A stretch of 64,000 nt of DNA from assembly GCA_023525975.1 (NCBI GenBank), contig CM042035.1, positions 36,547,001 through 36,611,000 on the forward strand, given 5' to 3'. This document shows positions 12,034 through 22,350 of this stretch, piece by piece. This DNA comes from Smallanthus sonchifolius (Eukaryota > Streptophyta > Magnoliopsida > Asterales > Asteraceae). Position 1 is the first letter of the stretch. Every line of letters starts with the position of its first letter. The notes beneath the pieces are model-generated. The model was not told the origin of the DNA. It ran no database searches and saw nothing but the letters and a program-made list of their open reading frames with translations. The position numbers were made by a program, and so were the translations under genes.

Positions 12034-12547
12034 TGTAGGTCCCTCGGGTGTCACGGATCGTCACATGCAAGTGTGTTCCTGAGTCGGACCGGGTACGGAA
12101 TACCCGTGACTAGGTGGAGAATCAAACAACCCAAAGTAAACCGACAAGAGAATCACTTTAAACTTTCGTCTATTATAAACACTTGAAGGTTACAGAGAGA
12201 AATACTGAGTATACATTGTCTGCGTACTTATCTACTGTCAACCTATCCTATTTATAAAAGACCTGATCTCTGCGCAGTTAGCAAGTGCGCAGGGAAAATT
12301 GCTCATGCGTACTTAGCAAGTACACAGAGTATTCTTGCGTACTTGCAAAGTATGCAGGAACTAATTCCTGCGCACATACTAAGTTCGCAAAACACTTAGA
12401 GAATTAAGCAACAATCAACATGCATTAATAAATACAACTCAATAACTAATACATACAAACTCTTACAAACAAAGACGAATACATACATAGAAATACAATA
12501 AACTAAGACTCTATCCAGAGTGTTTGTCACACAAAAGTGCTTCAATA
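12034..12547 (-). repeat. 5' LTR of Copia B (514 bp)
   Basis: The plus-strand left edge is TGTAGGTCCC and the right edge is TTCAATA, where TTCAACA is expected; the terminal TG is mutated to TA on the element strand. It is the reverse complement of the A and H LTRs. It contains a palindrome cluster at about 12220-12390 and TATA-like TATAAA near 12252. Confidence 0.92.
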
Positions 12548-13413
12548 GGGTTGAAATGATGTTTGATTACCAGCAACAGATGTCTCCAAGCTTCATTCTC
12601 AGGCTCATTAGCTTCACCCAGCTCCATCATTCTTCTTATATCAGAATCTCGAAGCTGCAATACCTCATCAACAGTTGTATAGATTGATCTTCTTTCTTCT
12701 GTTCTTCCCCTGAAGACTTCAAACCTTTGATCTTGAGTGCTGTAGAACCAGTTGACGATTTCTCTTGAGTCTTTTGGTTTGGTAGTAGGTTTTGTTTTTT
12801 TTTGGGAGGTTGTTGATGAGTAGGAGCTGGGTGGGAGTCATGGGACTTTGTGGGTGGAGAGGAGGGAGGTTTAGGATGGAGAGAGGAAGGTTTTTGGATA
12901 GAGGAAGTGAGGGATGAGGGAGAAGGCTTGGGTTTCTTTGCTTTCCTTTCTTCTTCTTGATTGATTACCCTCTTCTTTGAGTCATTTTTCCCCACTCTTT
13001 CTTTCTCTTCCTTCTTAACTTTAACGTATAGGGCTTGCAGGTTCATGAAGCTCATTGGACCCAGCCTTTTTCCACTCTCTCCTCTAGCCTTTAGGAAGTC
13101 AATCATGACATTCCTTTCTTCATGGGTTCTTCTGTGAAAGGCAATGGTCTTCTTGGATTTCTGTTTGGCTTTTTCTTATTCTTCAGCCCTTTTCTTATTT
13201 CCCAATTGACCTTGCTGACCCATGAAGGCTCTGTAGATTTCTTTATTTGATAGTTTCTCAAGGTAGTCTGCATCCTCACCTTGAGAAATCAGAGCCTCTA
13301 TCCACTCCTCTCTCATTTCTTTGGCTAGTTCAGAATTAATTATTCTGAACTTAGCCTCTTCCTCTTTCTTCTTCTTCTTTATTGAATTGTTCCTGCAGCT
13401 GAAGAGCTAGAGC
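12548..13413 (-). pseudogene. Family C aORF fragment, minus strand (inverted piece of C1)
   Basis: It aligns with C2's aORF (46177-47050). It shows IDFLKARGESGKR, a Lys/Glu-rich stretch, a Pro/Ser-rich linker (PPSSPPTK) and STGSTALKIKG. Upstream sequence (13110-13400) continues the same reading with stops. The minus orientation conflicts with the adjoining plus-strand 3' end (13414 onward), so this piece is inverted. B interrupts it at 12547. No enzymatic motif is visible. Confidence 0.75.
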
Positions 13414-14214
13414 TTCAGGTTTATGAAGTGGTATCAGCAACATGGTAAAACTTCAGCAGCAAAAGAAGTAAGAGAGTTTGATAGCATCAGTCTATGGGGA
13501 GTTTGTAGAAATAAAGACTGATGGCTATAAAATTCTTTAAGTACAAATGTTGCGTACCTCACATTTTGGTTGCGGATAGCCTTATCTGCTGATAACCAGA
13601 GTTGCTGCGGATAGGCTTCTCAGCAGCATCAACACTTGATGCTGCTGATAGGCAAATCATCAGCAGCTTTGGATGGTTGCATCTTGCTACTGATCTCTAA
13701 CTTTGCTGTTGATAGTCATTCCCACTGAAGATCAAACGTTGCAGCTGACTGTCTTCAATAAAGCAAACATTACCACTGACAACTTTCTGCTGCAACACTG
13801 ACACACTCCACGTAGAAAGAATGTCACTGGTGCAGACAATAAAGAACCACAACGCTCTTCTCCAAGCACGCAAGCAATGATGCCAAAGAAGACGTTTGAG
13901 TAAAGTTAACTAGTATAGCTGTTATTGTCGTTACATGTAGAATAGCTTCAATACATGAATAACGGCTTGTGTTAGATCTGATCCTTAGAATCAAGGGTCT
14001 GTCTTGATTATAAGTTACTATATAAGTAGCACTTCTGGTCATTATAAGTGTGTGTTTTGCTTAAGAGTTTTCTCTGTAATCTTGTAATCTTTGAAGCTTA
14101 ATACAAATTGCATTTATCAGTATTCTTCTTGTTTACTTGTTTACATTGCTTAGTTGTGATTGTTTCCGCCAATCTCAACTAGAATAGAACCATCTTGTAT
14201 TCTCCGATCCTACA
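13414..14214 (+). mobile_element. Family C element C1: 3' end and LTR
   Basis: The end of the aORF (stop near 13468), a PPT (ATGGGGAGTT, 13494-13503) and a 711-bp LTR (13504-14214, TGTAGAAATA...GATCCTACA) are in plus orientation. It is the reverse complement of 45169-45970 in C2. The LTR is rich in CAGCAGC and TATCCGCAAC-type inverted motifs, for example TTGATGCTGCTG facing CAGCAGCATCAA near 13623-13650. It ends inside a Copia RNase H coding sequence. Confidence 0.85.
13504..14214 (+). repeat. LTR of C1 (711 bp)
   Basis: The TG...CA boundaries are preceded by a PPT. Its counterpart in the reverse direction is 45169-45877 (709 bp). A TATA-like TATATAAGT lies near 14020. Confidence 0.88.
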
Positions 14215-14383
14215 TAAACACATTGAGATTCGTAACCATTTCATCCGTGATTTTGCCGAAAAGCGTTTGGTTGAACTTGTTAAATTTCACACGGATGACA
14301 ACTTTGTTGACCTTTTCACTAAGGAGTTTGATCGTACCCGTTTTAAACATCTTGTCAACATGATAGGAATGTTCAATCCTTAG
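14215..14383 (+). pseudogene. Copia RNase H C-terminus (truncated by C1)
   Basis: It encodes HIEIRNHFIRDFAEKRLVEL...DLFTKEFDRTRFKHLVNMIGMFNP and ends at a normal stop. It is closely similar to the last 55 residues of B pol. The N-terminal part is missing because C1 inserted here. Confidence 0.85.
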
Positions 14384-15260
14384 TGAAAACTCTTTTTCAA
14401 ATCAAAATATTTTCATGGAAGTTAAAATTTTATTTCTTTTAATTCGGTATAGTTCGTTTCAAATTTCAAAATATTTTACAAAATCCAAACAAAATAGAAA
14501 ATCTCAAAGTCATTTTGAAGAAATGACGAAGTGATAGTACATCAGTAATGATCTAAACGTCTTAGATTGCACATATGGGAAATGATTGAGTCATGCTTAT
14601 TTGAAAGTTAAATTGTTTTCTGTTATTAATTTGTATATTGGCAAGTAATTCGAATTGTCAGTAGGCTATAAGCGTTTTTTGAATCATTAGTATTGTGGAA
14701 ACTAAATCAATACTATAACTATGATTTAAACCCATGTTTGCAAGTGTGTGTGTGTAAAAGAATGCTAAAAGATCATTATCAGATAAAGGATGAAAGATTT
14801 TGGCAAGTATTTTCTTATGAGACCAGTTTCGGGTTATGTCTTTATTACAATTTTTCGGTTCACTTCACTGCCCATACTCACAGTATGCAATGGGAAGTTG
14901 GGCCAAGATATGTCTTGACGTCAACCGTTGAGCATATACTACCCATTGGATCATATCTGATTCATTGAAGTCATATCCAAATAACAGTTGGATCTCCTTA
15001 CCTAAATCCTCAGACACCATACTTATTATCCATAATCATCATCCTGATATTCACAGAAGAAATCCTAGGAAACCAAGACAATTGAATCACTCGATTCTGA
15101 ATCTTATAATTCTTGATAATCCATATGGATTCTGCTTGATTTTTATGTGCTAAATGGTGTAACTTCCTTGTGGAAATTTTAAAAATCATTGAGAAAATCT
15201 TAGATGCCTTGAGATAGTACAAATTTAAATTTATGTAGCATAACTGTGGGGTACATGTTG
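14384..15260 (+). other. Conserved post-pol spacer (C-host copy)
   Basis: No ORF of note. The stretch aligns with B's spacer in the opposite direction, including GAGACCAGTTTCGGGTTATG, GTGCTAAATGGTGTAAC and GTGGGGTACATG. Confidence 0.65.
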
Positions 15261-15699
15261 TATAATAATAATAAACAAGTTGACGCTAACACGCGCATTG
15301 CGGCGGGGACATTAATAATATTAGTATTAGAAAAACATTAATTAGAAAAACATTAAATTGTTACATAAACCATTGAGTCGAGGGGGAGGGGTAGTGCGCG
15401 ATAATGACATAATTTTTTTTTATGTATAGTATTTGCATAAATAGATTCATTAATTGGTTTAAACTACCATGTATAAAATTATTAATATTATATGATAGCT
15501 ATAGTTTTTATTGTATACGTATTGTCACAATAAAAATAAACCATCATTCAAAGTGAATAACTTAACATAGAATCTAAATATTTCATAATTCAATTTATCT
15601 CTTCCTTTTGACACGTTAATTATTCGGCAATCCAATCTCCGATTATATAATGCTTTGTTTTTTTAAAACAAACTGGGTTCGTAATTCCACCGGTATTTG
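15261..15699. other. Unassigned AT-rich interval with a GC-rich patch
   Basis: There is no gene. At 15285-15310 a GC-rich patch (CACGCGCATTGCGGCGGGGA) stands out in AT-rich sequence. Two near-copies of ATTAGAAAAACATTAA follow near 15325-15355. It may be a remnant of another transposon class. I cannot assign it. Confidence 0.4.
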
Positions 15700-15878
15700 A
15701 TTCTGGTTCTACGATTGGTCGAAATCATTTTTCGATCAAGAAGATTTCGATCAAAAACTCTCTAGTATAAATAGTTGTCTTTTGTAATTCAAGTAACTTT
15801 ATCATTTTGTACTGTGATTTTACAAGTTAATCAAGAGAATTTCTGTGTGGTTCTGCTGTTAATACTTGATTACATTGG
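15700..15878 (+). repeat. Partial LTR of F family
   Basis: About 175 bp aligns with the middle of the LTR at 19055-19496 (TTTTTCGATCAAGAAGATTT through GCTGTTAATACTTGATTACA). Both LTR ends are missing, and no PBS follows. Confidence 0.8.
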
Positions 15879-15907
15879 AACAGGTCTTAATGTTGTCAAA
15901 ATGGACT

Positions 15908-15940
15908 TAAATAAATAAATATATATATATATATATATAT
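15908..15940. repeat. (AAAT)n/(TA)n microsatellite
   Basis: AAATAAATAAAT runs into about eleven TA units between the LTR fragment and the palindrome array. Confidence 0.9.
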
Positions 15941-15974
15941 TGGTTTGGAAATTTTCAAAATTTATCATGTTTGG

Positions 15975-16795
15975 AGTTTTCGGTCGAAATCTCTTAACCG
16001 AAAATAAATCATCTGATAAAGTGTTCGATCAAAAAGTCATTACTGAAGTTTTCGGTCAAGATTTGAAAAGTCTATATATTCAAATTTTTTTAATTGAAAA
16101 TACTTTTTCCACTTGTATTTTTCTCCCGACCGTATCATTTCAATATTCATCGTGTTTTACAAGTGTTAAAGATTCGTACGAAAAAGTGGTCGACCGTGAC
16201 GTCATCTAGATTCTCAGTGTTTTTCAATCATCCAGGTATGTTCTCGTGATTCATAGAGGTTGATAGGTTAGATCCAAAGCCGCAGTTTTAATTTGAATTT
16301 ATGTTTTTTTAATCGCCCGAAAACTAGGAGGAATGAACCGAAAAATCTGTTGAATGGATCGAAAAGTGTTTAAGATGGAAGTGAACTTAATTCTTATTCG
16401 TCCGAAATGTGTTTTCGACTGAAAAATGTTTTCGATCGAAAATCATTGCTTGAGAAATTTTTGAAAAATAAGAGTTTTCGATCGGAAAAGACGTTTGATG
16501 GAAATTCTTATTAGAAAAGTTTTCGATCGAAATAGTCATGGTTTATATTGTTGATTACAAAAGTTTTCGATCGAAAAGTTGAAAGTTAGAAATTTCAAGT
16601 TTTTGATAAAAAAAAAGGTATAACTTAGAGTTTTCGATCGAAATGTTGATGTACTGATTAAAAGTTTTCGATCAAAAAATTCAAAGTTGTGATTTCAACT
16701 TTTCTGGTCAAAAGGTTAAAAGGAGTTTTTCGATCGAAAAGGTTGTAAATAAGGGAGTTTTCGATCGAAATGTCCAGAGTTAAGGATTTTTCAGA
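15975..16795. repeat. TTTTCGATCGAAAA palindrome array upstream of F aORF
   Basis: At least eight perfect or near-perfect TTTTCGATCGAAA motifs occur between 16420 and 16775, with degenerate TTTTCGGTCGAAA copies from 15975. Spacing is irregular, roughly 30-70 bp. Most copies fall inside the predicted intron 16235-16828. Confidence 0.88.
16225..16240 (+). promoter_or_regulatory. Putative 5' splice donor in F
   Basis: CATCCAGGTATGTTC contains CAG/GTATGT, a near-consensus plant donor, with the cut between 16234 and 16235. Paired with the acceptor at 16828 it defines a 594-bp intron. Confidence 0.5.
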
Positions 16796-16807
16796 AATTT
16801 TCTAATT

Positions 16808-16828
16808 TTATGTGTTTGTTCTTTACAG
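16808..16828 (+). promoter_or_regulatory. Putative 3' splice site before F aORF
   Basis: A pyrimidine/T-rich tract ends TTCTTTACAG, followed by AT and then the aORF ATG at 16831. It is the same arrangement as in B and D. Confidence 0.55.
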
Positions 16829-16830
16829 AT

Positions 16831-19023
16831 ATGAACCGTTTAAAGTTTGAACCCAAGCACAATATCTGTGTGTGCTTAACCACAAACACCAAGAAAGCAT
16901 GTGGTTATGAAGAGATTGTCATGTTCTTGATAAATTCCAGAATTCACACAGCAATATCCACACAAGTTAGAGTGTTTGAGAAACATGTGAGGGAGTTTTA
17001 GGAAAATGTAGAATACAAGAACGTAAACAATGACATCTGGATAGAAAGCTCTGTTGGTGGGAATACAATAAAAGTTACAGAACAAGTTATTCGTGAAGTG
17101 TTAAAATTCAGAGACGCATCTGATTTTTCTTACAAAATTAATCACATTGCAATCTCAGGGATAATTCTGAGTATGGGATATGAAGGAACGTTTCTAAGAA
17201 GACAATGTGACCAAAATATGTTTGCAAAACAATGGAGATACCTTGTCCATGTTATAATTCATTGCATGAGTCCCAGAACATCTGCTTATGATCAAATAGG
17301 TGAAGTATTCAGCAGAGCGTTAGTGTGTCTGGCCACTCATAGAAGATTCAATTTTTCAAGAATGATATTCGAGGCAATGATTAGTAACTTCGTAGGACCA
17401 AGGCAAAACTACAAGTTTCTAATGTACCCAAGATTTGTACAAATGATTATTAATACACTGCTGTCGAATCTGGAAAACGATGGTGTTGAACTGCCTTTGG
17501 ATTCAATGAAAGAAGCAATCTTCAGCAGCATGAATAATGTGAGGAAGACAAGCAAATTTTGTGGTACTGTGACACCACTATTTCCTAATATGCTTGAAGA
17601 AAATCTTGATCCAGATTTTACTATTGAAGATGAAATCAATGACTTAATGCCAGAAGATATAGAAGATGGAGTTGATAGTGACAATGATAAAACTGACCAA
17701 GTGCAGAATAATGATTAGGGAAATGATAATGATCAATGTCATGGTGGTGGTTAAGTAAATGTTATTCAACAGGAAGGTCAAGTTCAAGTTGAAGAACATG
17801 ATATGTTTTTTTGAAGAAAACAGAGTTCCTGAAGTAAATGAAGAAGTTACGGAACCATTACTGAGTCACACAGAAGAATTTATTGCTGAAGCTGACGATG
17901 TCTTAAGTGTGAACACTGAAGTGTTAGAAATTAATGATGAATAGTTAATTGCCATAGCAACAACCTCATCAAATAAAAGAAAAGAACTTGAACAAACAAA
18001 GACCGTACCTTCTAGACCTTCTCCATCTAAGGGTATTGTATTTACTGATCCAGAATCACAGAAGAAAAAGAAAACTACAACAAGACTTGATAAAGGCAAG
18101 GGTAAAGCTAAAGATGTACCAGAGAAGCATATGTCCAAAAGATCTAGAGGTTATGACTTGGTTGATGAAGAGTTTCTTAACTATGCAACTAGGGAAACTG
18201 CAGATGTTGTTAGTCAATTGAAGACTCAGATCTCAAACTTGCAAAGTAGAGAAGCTACTAATTCCAGAGAGATCAGAAAGTTGAAAATTGAAAGTACTAA
18301 ACAAAAGGGTGTAATAGCTCAAAAGAAGCAACATATTGATCAACTTCAGAAGATGGTACAGGATTTAATATCTCTTACGGGTGTTCAAATTGGTACAAAC
18401 CTAGCAGAGAATGTTGAAGAGGTTCATAGTCCAGCATCCACTGAACCAATTCCTTCTACGAGTGAACAAGCTCAAACTCCAGTTTTTGAAGCAACTATGT
18501 ATGAAGACACCATGTTATTTGATGTTGATATGCTTCTCATTAATGAAGGTGAAGGATTGGAGAAAATTGATAAGAACCAAGAAGAGAAGGAGCAGGAAGA
18601 AGAAGAAGTGGTGATCACCGGTGAAAGAAAAGATGATAACAATTCTTCAGATGACGATGATAAAAGTGGTGGTACTGGTGGTGTTGGTGGAAGTGGAAAA
18701 ACAATTGAAGATGTTGAACAAAGATTTTGTACAAAACACATGAAGCTGTGTTTATACAGAATCATTTACCAGAAGTCAGTGTTTTTGATCCAGTGGATTT
18801 GTTTAGCTTTTCTGATGATGATCTAAAGATTTTGTACAAGAATCCTATTAGATGTGATATGAGCAAGAAGATTAAAAATGAAGCAAATTTGTATATGAGA
18901 GTCGTGGCTCGATGTTTGTCATGAAGACATGAAGCTAAAGTGATCAAGAAGAGACTTGCTGCTCTGGATGCTAAGAAGCTAAGTGTTAAAGTCAAAATCA
19001 AGCCTACAAAAGACAACTTTTGA
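16831..19023 (+). pseudogene. aORF of F, near full length with a few stops
   Basis: It starts MNRLKFEPKHN. The N-terminal domain runs to about 17560, with QWRYLVHVIIHCMSPR, ATHRRFNFSRMIF and KFLMYPRFVQMII, the signature shared with D and B. An acidic linker follows (17620-17720), then KKKKTTTRLDKGKGKAK and MSKRSRGYDL basic stretches (about 18065-18150), a coiled-coil-like segment (18160-18390, TADVVSQLKTQISNLQSRE) and an acidic tail. In-frame stops lie at about 17000, 17716, 17752 and 17942, and a frameshift lies near 18730. No membrane segment or catalytic motif is present. Basic clusters suggest nuclear localisation, which is inference. The best-preserved aORF here is in an element without gag-pol. 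Confidence 0.8.
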
Positions 19024-19040
19024 AGAATTGATGTTCTGTG

Positions 19041-19054
19041 GACTAGGGGAAGAT
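19041..19054 (+). other. Polypurine tract of F
   Basis: GACTAGGGGAAGAT immediately precedes the TGTTGGAACC that opens the 3' LTR. Confidence 0.8.
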
Positions 19055-19496
19055 TGTTGGAACCTAATAGTCCATAGAAATCAATTAGGTTTTAGAAGTA
19101 TTAACTTCAGATTTTTCGGTCGAAAACTTTATGTTTTCGGTCGGAAAATGTTTTCGGTCGAAATCATTTTTCGATCAAGAAGATTTCGATCGAAAACTCT
19201 CTAGTATAAATAGTTGTGTCTTTTGTATTTCAAGTAACTTTCTCATTTTGTACTGTGATTTTACAAGTTAATCAAGAGAATTTATGTGTGGTTCTGCTGT
19301 TAATACTTGATTACATTACTTGATTAACGAAGCTAATCATCATGAAGTATGCATTTGGTGTGATTGATAGTATTGAGATTGTTCTTTTTTGATTTATTCA
19401 TTTTTTATGTGGATTTGATTTCTGAATTGATTCCGCCAATTCAGAGAGTGATTCAAGACTTTATCCTTTAATATCAACAGATCTGAGGGAATCACA
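19055..19496 (+). repeat. 3' LTR of F (442 bp)
   Basis: It runs from TGTTGGAACC to GGGAATCACA. The reverse-complement counterpart is 42237-42633. It contains TTTTCGGTCGAAA and TTTCGATCGAAAAC palindromes (19110-19200) and TATAAATAG at about 19205. Confidence 0.9.
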
Positions 19497-19500
19497 AGCT

Positions 19501-19836
19501 TGTAAAAACCGTTTATTCGAGCAAATCAAGCCGTCGATCGGTAGAGACTAGAATTGAGTAGGATAATCAAGATATGAGATTGGATCAAAAACACATAGTT
19601 AAAGGTGTAACTCTCTCTATTGTATTGATATATCAAATGAAGTCCCACATACAAAAGTCAAACTAAACAAGTATTTATACTAAGATGACAAAGAATGAGT
19701 TCGTCCGAAATACATTTCGGTCGAAATGTATTTCGTCCGAAAACTATAAGATTTCGGTCGAAATCTTTTAACTTCAAAGAATTTCTTCCGTCTTCAGACT
19801 GTTTTATATGCGATGGCCTAAAAATAGTTTCAACAA
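19501..19836 (-). repeat. LTR G (336 bp, different family)
   Basis: On the minus strand it begins TGTTGAAACTA and ends TTTTTACA. It is preceded on that strand by the PPT CCTAGGGGGAGAT (about 19837-19850). It carries TTTCGGTCGAAA and TTTCGTCCGAAAA copies and a TATA-like TATAAATAC. Only 4 bp (AGCT) separate it from F's LTR. Confidence 0.75.
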
Positions 19837-19891
19837 TCTCCCCCTAGGCCATTGTATATCAAAACACAAGAATTCTGCCAAGCTCCCCCAT
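19837..19891 (-). other. Two adjacent polypurine tracts upstream of LTR G
   Basis: Minus-strand CCTAGGGGGAGAT abuts the LTR and ATGGGGGAGC lies about 45 bp upstream. Repeated PPTs next to the 3' LTR have been reported for Sirevirus-type Copia elements (from memory). Confidence 0.6.
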
Positions 19892-20758
19892 ACACTTTGC
19901 ATCATCAAAGCTAGATCTTGGACTCGAATGTTTAACTCTCCAAACTTGTCGTGGTTTAGATTTGTCTTTCCAATCTTGTTTTCGTTTCGACATATTGTAT
20001 GTCCAAAATGTCTTCAAACTATTAAATACATTAACAACCTTTTCTTGAAACTTTCTCCGAGCTTGAGAAACGACCTTCTGTTTGAAAGACTTGTGTTTCT
20101 TGATATAACAATCTCTTGATAAATGACCATGCTTTCCACAGCTGAAACATTTCTTCAAAGCAGGACATGGTCTTTGATAAGGCCCCTTTCGAGATTCTGA
20201 CTTGTCTTTAGACTTATGTTTTACAACTTTTGACATTTCTACTCCCTCTTTCACAAACATGAGCGGAGTAAATTTATTTGAAACGAATGGGATGGAATTA
20301 GGATTAAGTGGACTGTCTTTCTTGAACCCTAAGCCACCCTTATTGTCAAAATAATCCACACATTCTTGATTTTCTTCAAATTTGTCACTGACGCAATCAT
20401 CATCAGAAGTAAGATCATTTGGATACTTCAATTGATCTTTATTTTCTTTGGAATTTCTCTTTGCCTCTAACGAAGGATAAACATTTGGCACAAATGGCTC
20501 TGGAATGTATGGTTGTGGCATATGTGAATAAAATCCATTTGTAGTAAATGGAGGAAAAACACTCTTGTATTTCATCTCGCTATTCACCTTATCATTAACT
20601 TTAGCCTCAATACTTTCACCACTTCCTTTATATCCAAGCCCAGAAGTTACTTTGTCATGTATTTGAGCATCAATGATTCCACTAGCCATTTTCCCATAAA
20701 TGTTTATTTTATCAACTTTAATTGCTGTATTTACTATCTTTTCCATCTTCTCGATCAC
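19891..20758 (-). pseudogene. gag of Copia E, 3' part (zinc knuckle), split by the Gypsy insertion
   Basis: It encodes a Gag segment with the CCHC knuckle CFSCGKHGHLSRDC near 20130, flanked by basic KHKSFKQK and KSKPRQVWR. On the minus strand it continues directly from 40874: the reading ...QKKLMI at 40874 joins IEKMEKIVN at 20758 when one target-site copy is removed. The coding sequence ends about 19891, where it is fused to LTR G's 3' flank; protease and downstream domains are missing. Confidence 0.85.
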
Positions 20759-22065
20759 TGTCACACCCCGACCGATGGCGGAATCATCGGGGCGGGACAT
20801 GTAGACTGTTCATAGCACAAGGTTGACTAAATTGAAATATATTAAAGTTAAATTTTCATTAAAAATAATCCAAGTGCAAACCAAATTCAAACAAAGAAAC
20901 ATAAAACAACTCATAAAATTCTTGATTTAAATTGCTAAGTCCAAATCCTATATTGAGCACGTCTTGAGTCATTCTCACATATTAGGGCTTGAAACATGAA
21001 TAAAATAAAGTCAACTAAAAAGTTGGTGAGTATAACACAGTTGTATATAGATAGCATATAGTTGAAAACAAATCCTTTACAAAACATGATAAAATAAGGC
21101 ATTTATGGGGAGCAACTATTGTGTAATCAAGTACAATCAAACCTTTGTAACTAGTATGCAAATTGTGTTGTCGGTATCAATCACCTCCACTTGGGTGGGT
21201 TTGTCAGACTCAATAGATCTATCATTGAAAACCGTCGGCTTGTATAGTTAATGATTGCACATAAGTTTTCACAAAGATTAGCACAACTAGCACCCGGGCA
21301 CAAAGCTCAAATTTTGCACACATGTATGTAAATAGGATTTTGCACTTGTGTTGTTTGTGTAAATGTAAATGTGTAATGTGTATAAAGTTCATGTTCCACC
21401 CCAAAAGTGTAAAAGAGTAAAAAGGGGTTGTGAATACTCACTTGGTATGCAGGTGTAGCTAACAAAGAGTATAGATAAAATAAGGGTCCTTGATACGCAC
21501 GGGTTAACCTAGATAGTAATGTATATTGAATCAAATAGGTGCACAAAGTTTAAGTCTAACATTGAAGGTTGAATTTGTGTATAAAAAGTATTAAATAAAA
21601 TATATAAGGTTGTAGTAAACATTTTTGGAACATTCGATTAAAGTTTGGAATTGAAAAATAGAATTTTTATAAAATTGTTTATTATGAAAATAATGCATGT
21701 GATAAATGTAATTTAATAAATAAATAAATGATTATAGTTTATGAAATAATGTAAATATTGATTGTAATTAAGTATAAATAAATAAATGATTTTTGTTTAA
21801 ATATGAATTAAATAAATAATTATTATCTTATTTATTTATAAACTTTGAAACTTAATCATTTAAAACATCATTTAAGTGTAAGATAAATATAAATTTATTG
21901 TTTATAAATTTTTAAATAAACTTTCAAATAAATAATATTTATGTCCAGATTAAACTTTAGATCTTTTCAAGTACAGAAAACATATATATATTTTTTTATA
22001 AAATTTGAAACATTTATTGATTGAAAAATATAAAATTATAACTCTGTTAAAAGTTCTGAGTCACA

Positions 22066-22350
22066 CACGGCCGTGCCTCGGAAGGGCACGATCGTGCTCA
22101 AGCCACGGGCGCGACCGCGCTAGTCGGGGCGCGACCGGGTTGCTCAACAGAGGGCACAAACTAGACAAGTCAACAGGCACGACCATGCCTTGGCTCGGCA
22201 CGGTCGTGTCTATGATTTTTAGACACAACAGAGGCTAGCCCAAAGGGCATGACTAGGTCTGGACATGAGGGCACGACCGCGCTGCTATTCGGCACGACCG
22301 CGTTTCATGAGGCACGGCCGCGCTAGATGATTAGCGCGACCGTGTCTTAT
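22066..22350. repeat. GCACGATCGTGC palindrome cluster 1 in Gypsy LTR
   Basis: About ten copies of G(C/G)(A/G)CGA(C/T)CGYG occur, among them GGCACGATCGTGCTC, GCGCGACCGCGC and GGCACGGTCGTGT. The cluster recurs at 39640-39930. Confidence 0.88.

Larger units (their letters stand above)
1445..12547 (-). mobile_element. Copia element B (5' LTR, gag, pol, spacer, aORF; 3' LTR not in window)
   Basis: This is a minus-strand Ty1/Copia element. Reading leftward from 12547 it has a 5' LTR, PBS, palindrome-rich leader, gag, protease-integrase-RT-RNase H, a roughly 2.2-kb non-coding spacer and the aORF, which A's LTR cuts at 1444. Its 3' LTR must lie left of the window if A is nested in B. It is inserted in the aORF of a family C fragment: 12548 onward aligns with 46177 onward. 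The coding parts carry many stops, so it is not autonomous. The domain order PR-INT-RT-RH defines Copia. Confidence 0.9.
14215..15260 (+). mobile_element. Older plus-strand Copia fragment (RNase H end and spacer)
   Basis: Directly after the C1 LTR comes the end of a Copia RNase H and its downstream spacer, in plus orientation. The spacer is the reverse complement of B's at about 4110-4990. Similarity ends near 15260 after GTGGGGTACATG. The rest of this element is not in the window in recognisable form. Confidence 0.8.
15700..19496 (+). mobile_element. Element F: LTR fragment, palindrome array, aORF, 3' LTR (no gag-pol)
   Basis: An internal LTR piece (15700-15878) matches 19155-19315. It is followed by a TTTTCGATCGAAAA array, an aORF, a PPT (GACTAGGGGAAGAT) and a 442-bp 3' LTR. 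No gag or pol is present. The element is either an internally deleted Copia or a non-autonomous derivative that keeps only the aORF. The LTR family matches 42237-42633. Confidence 0.8.

Noticed and set aside
21222..21546. 60-107 codon minus-strand ORFs in the Gypsy LTR
   Set aside because: They lie in non-coding LTR, differ by frame between copies and have no recognisable domain.
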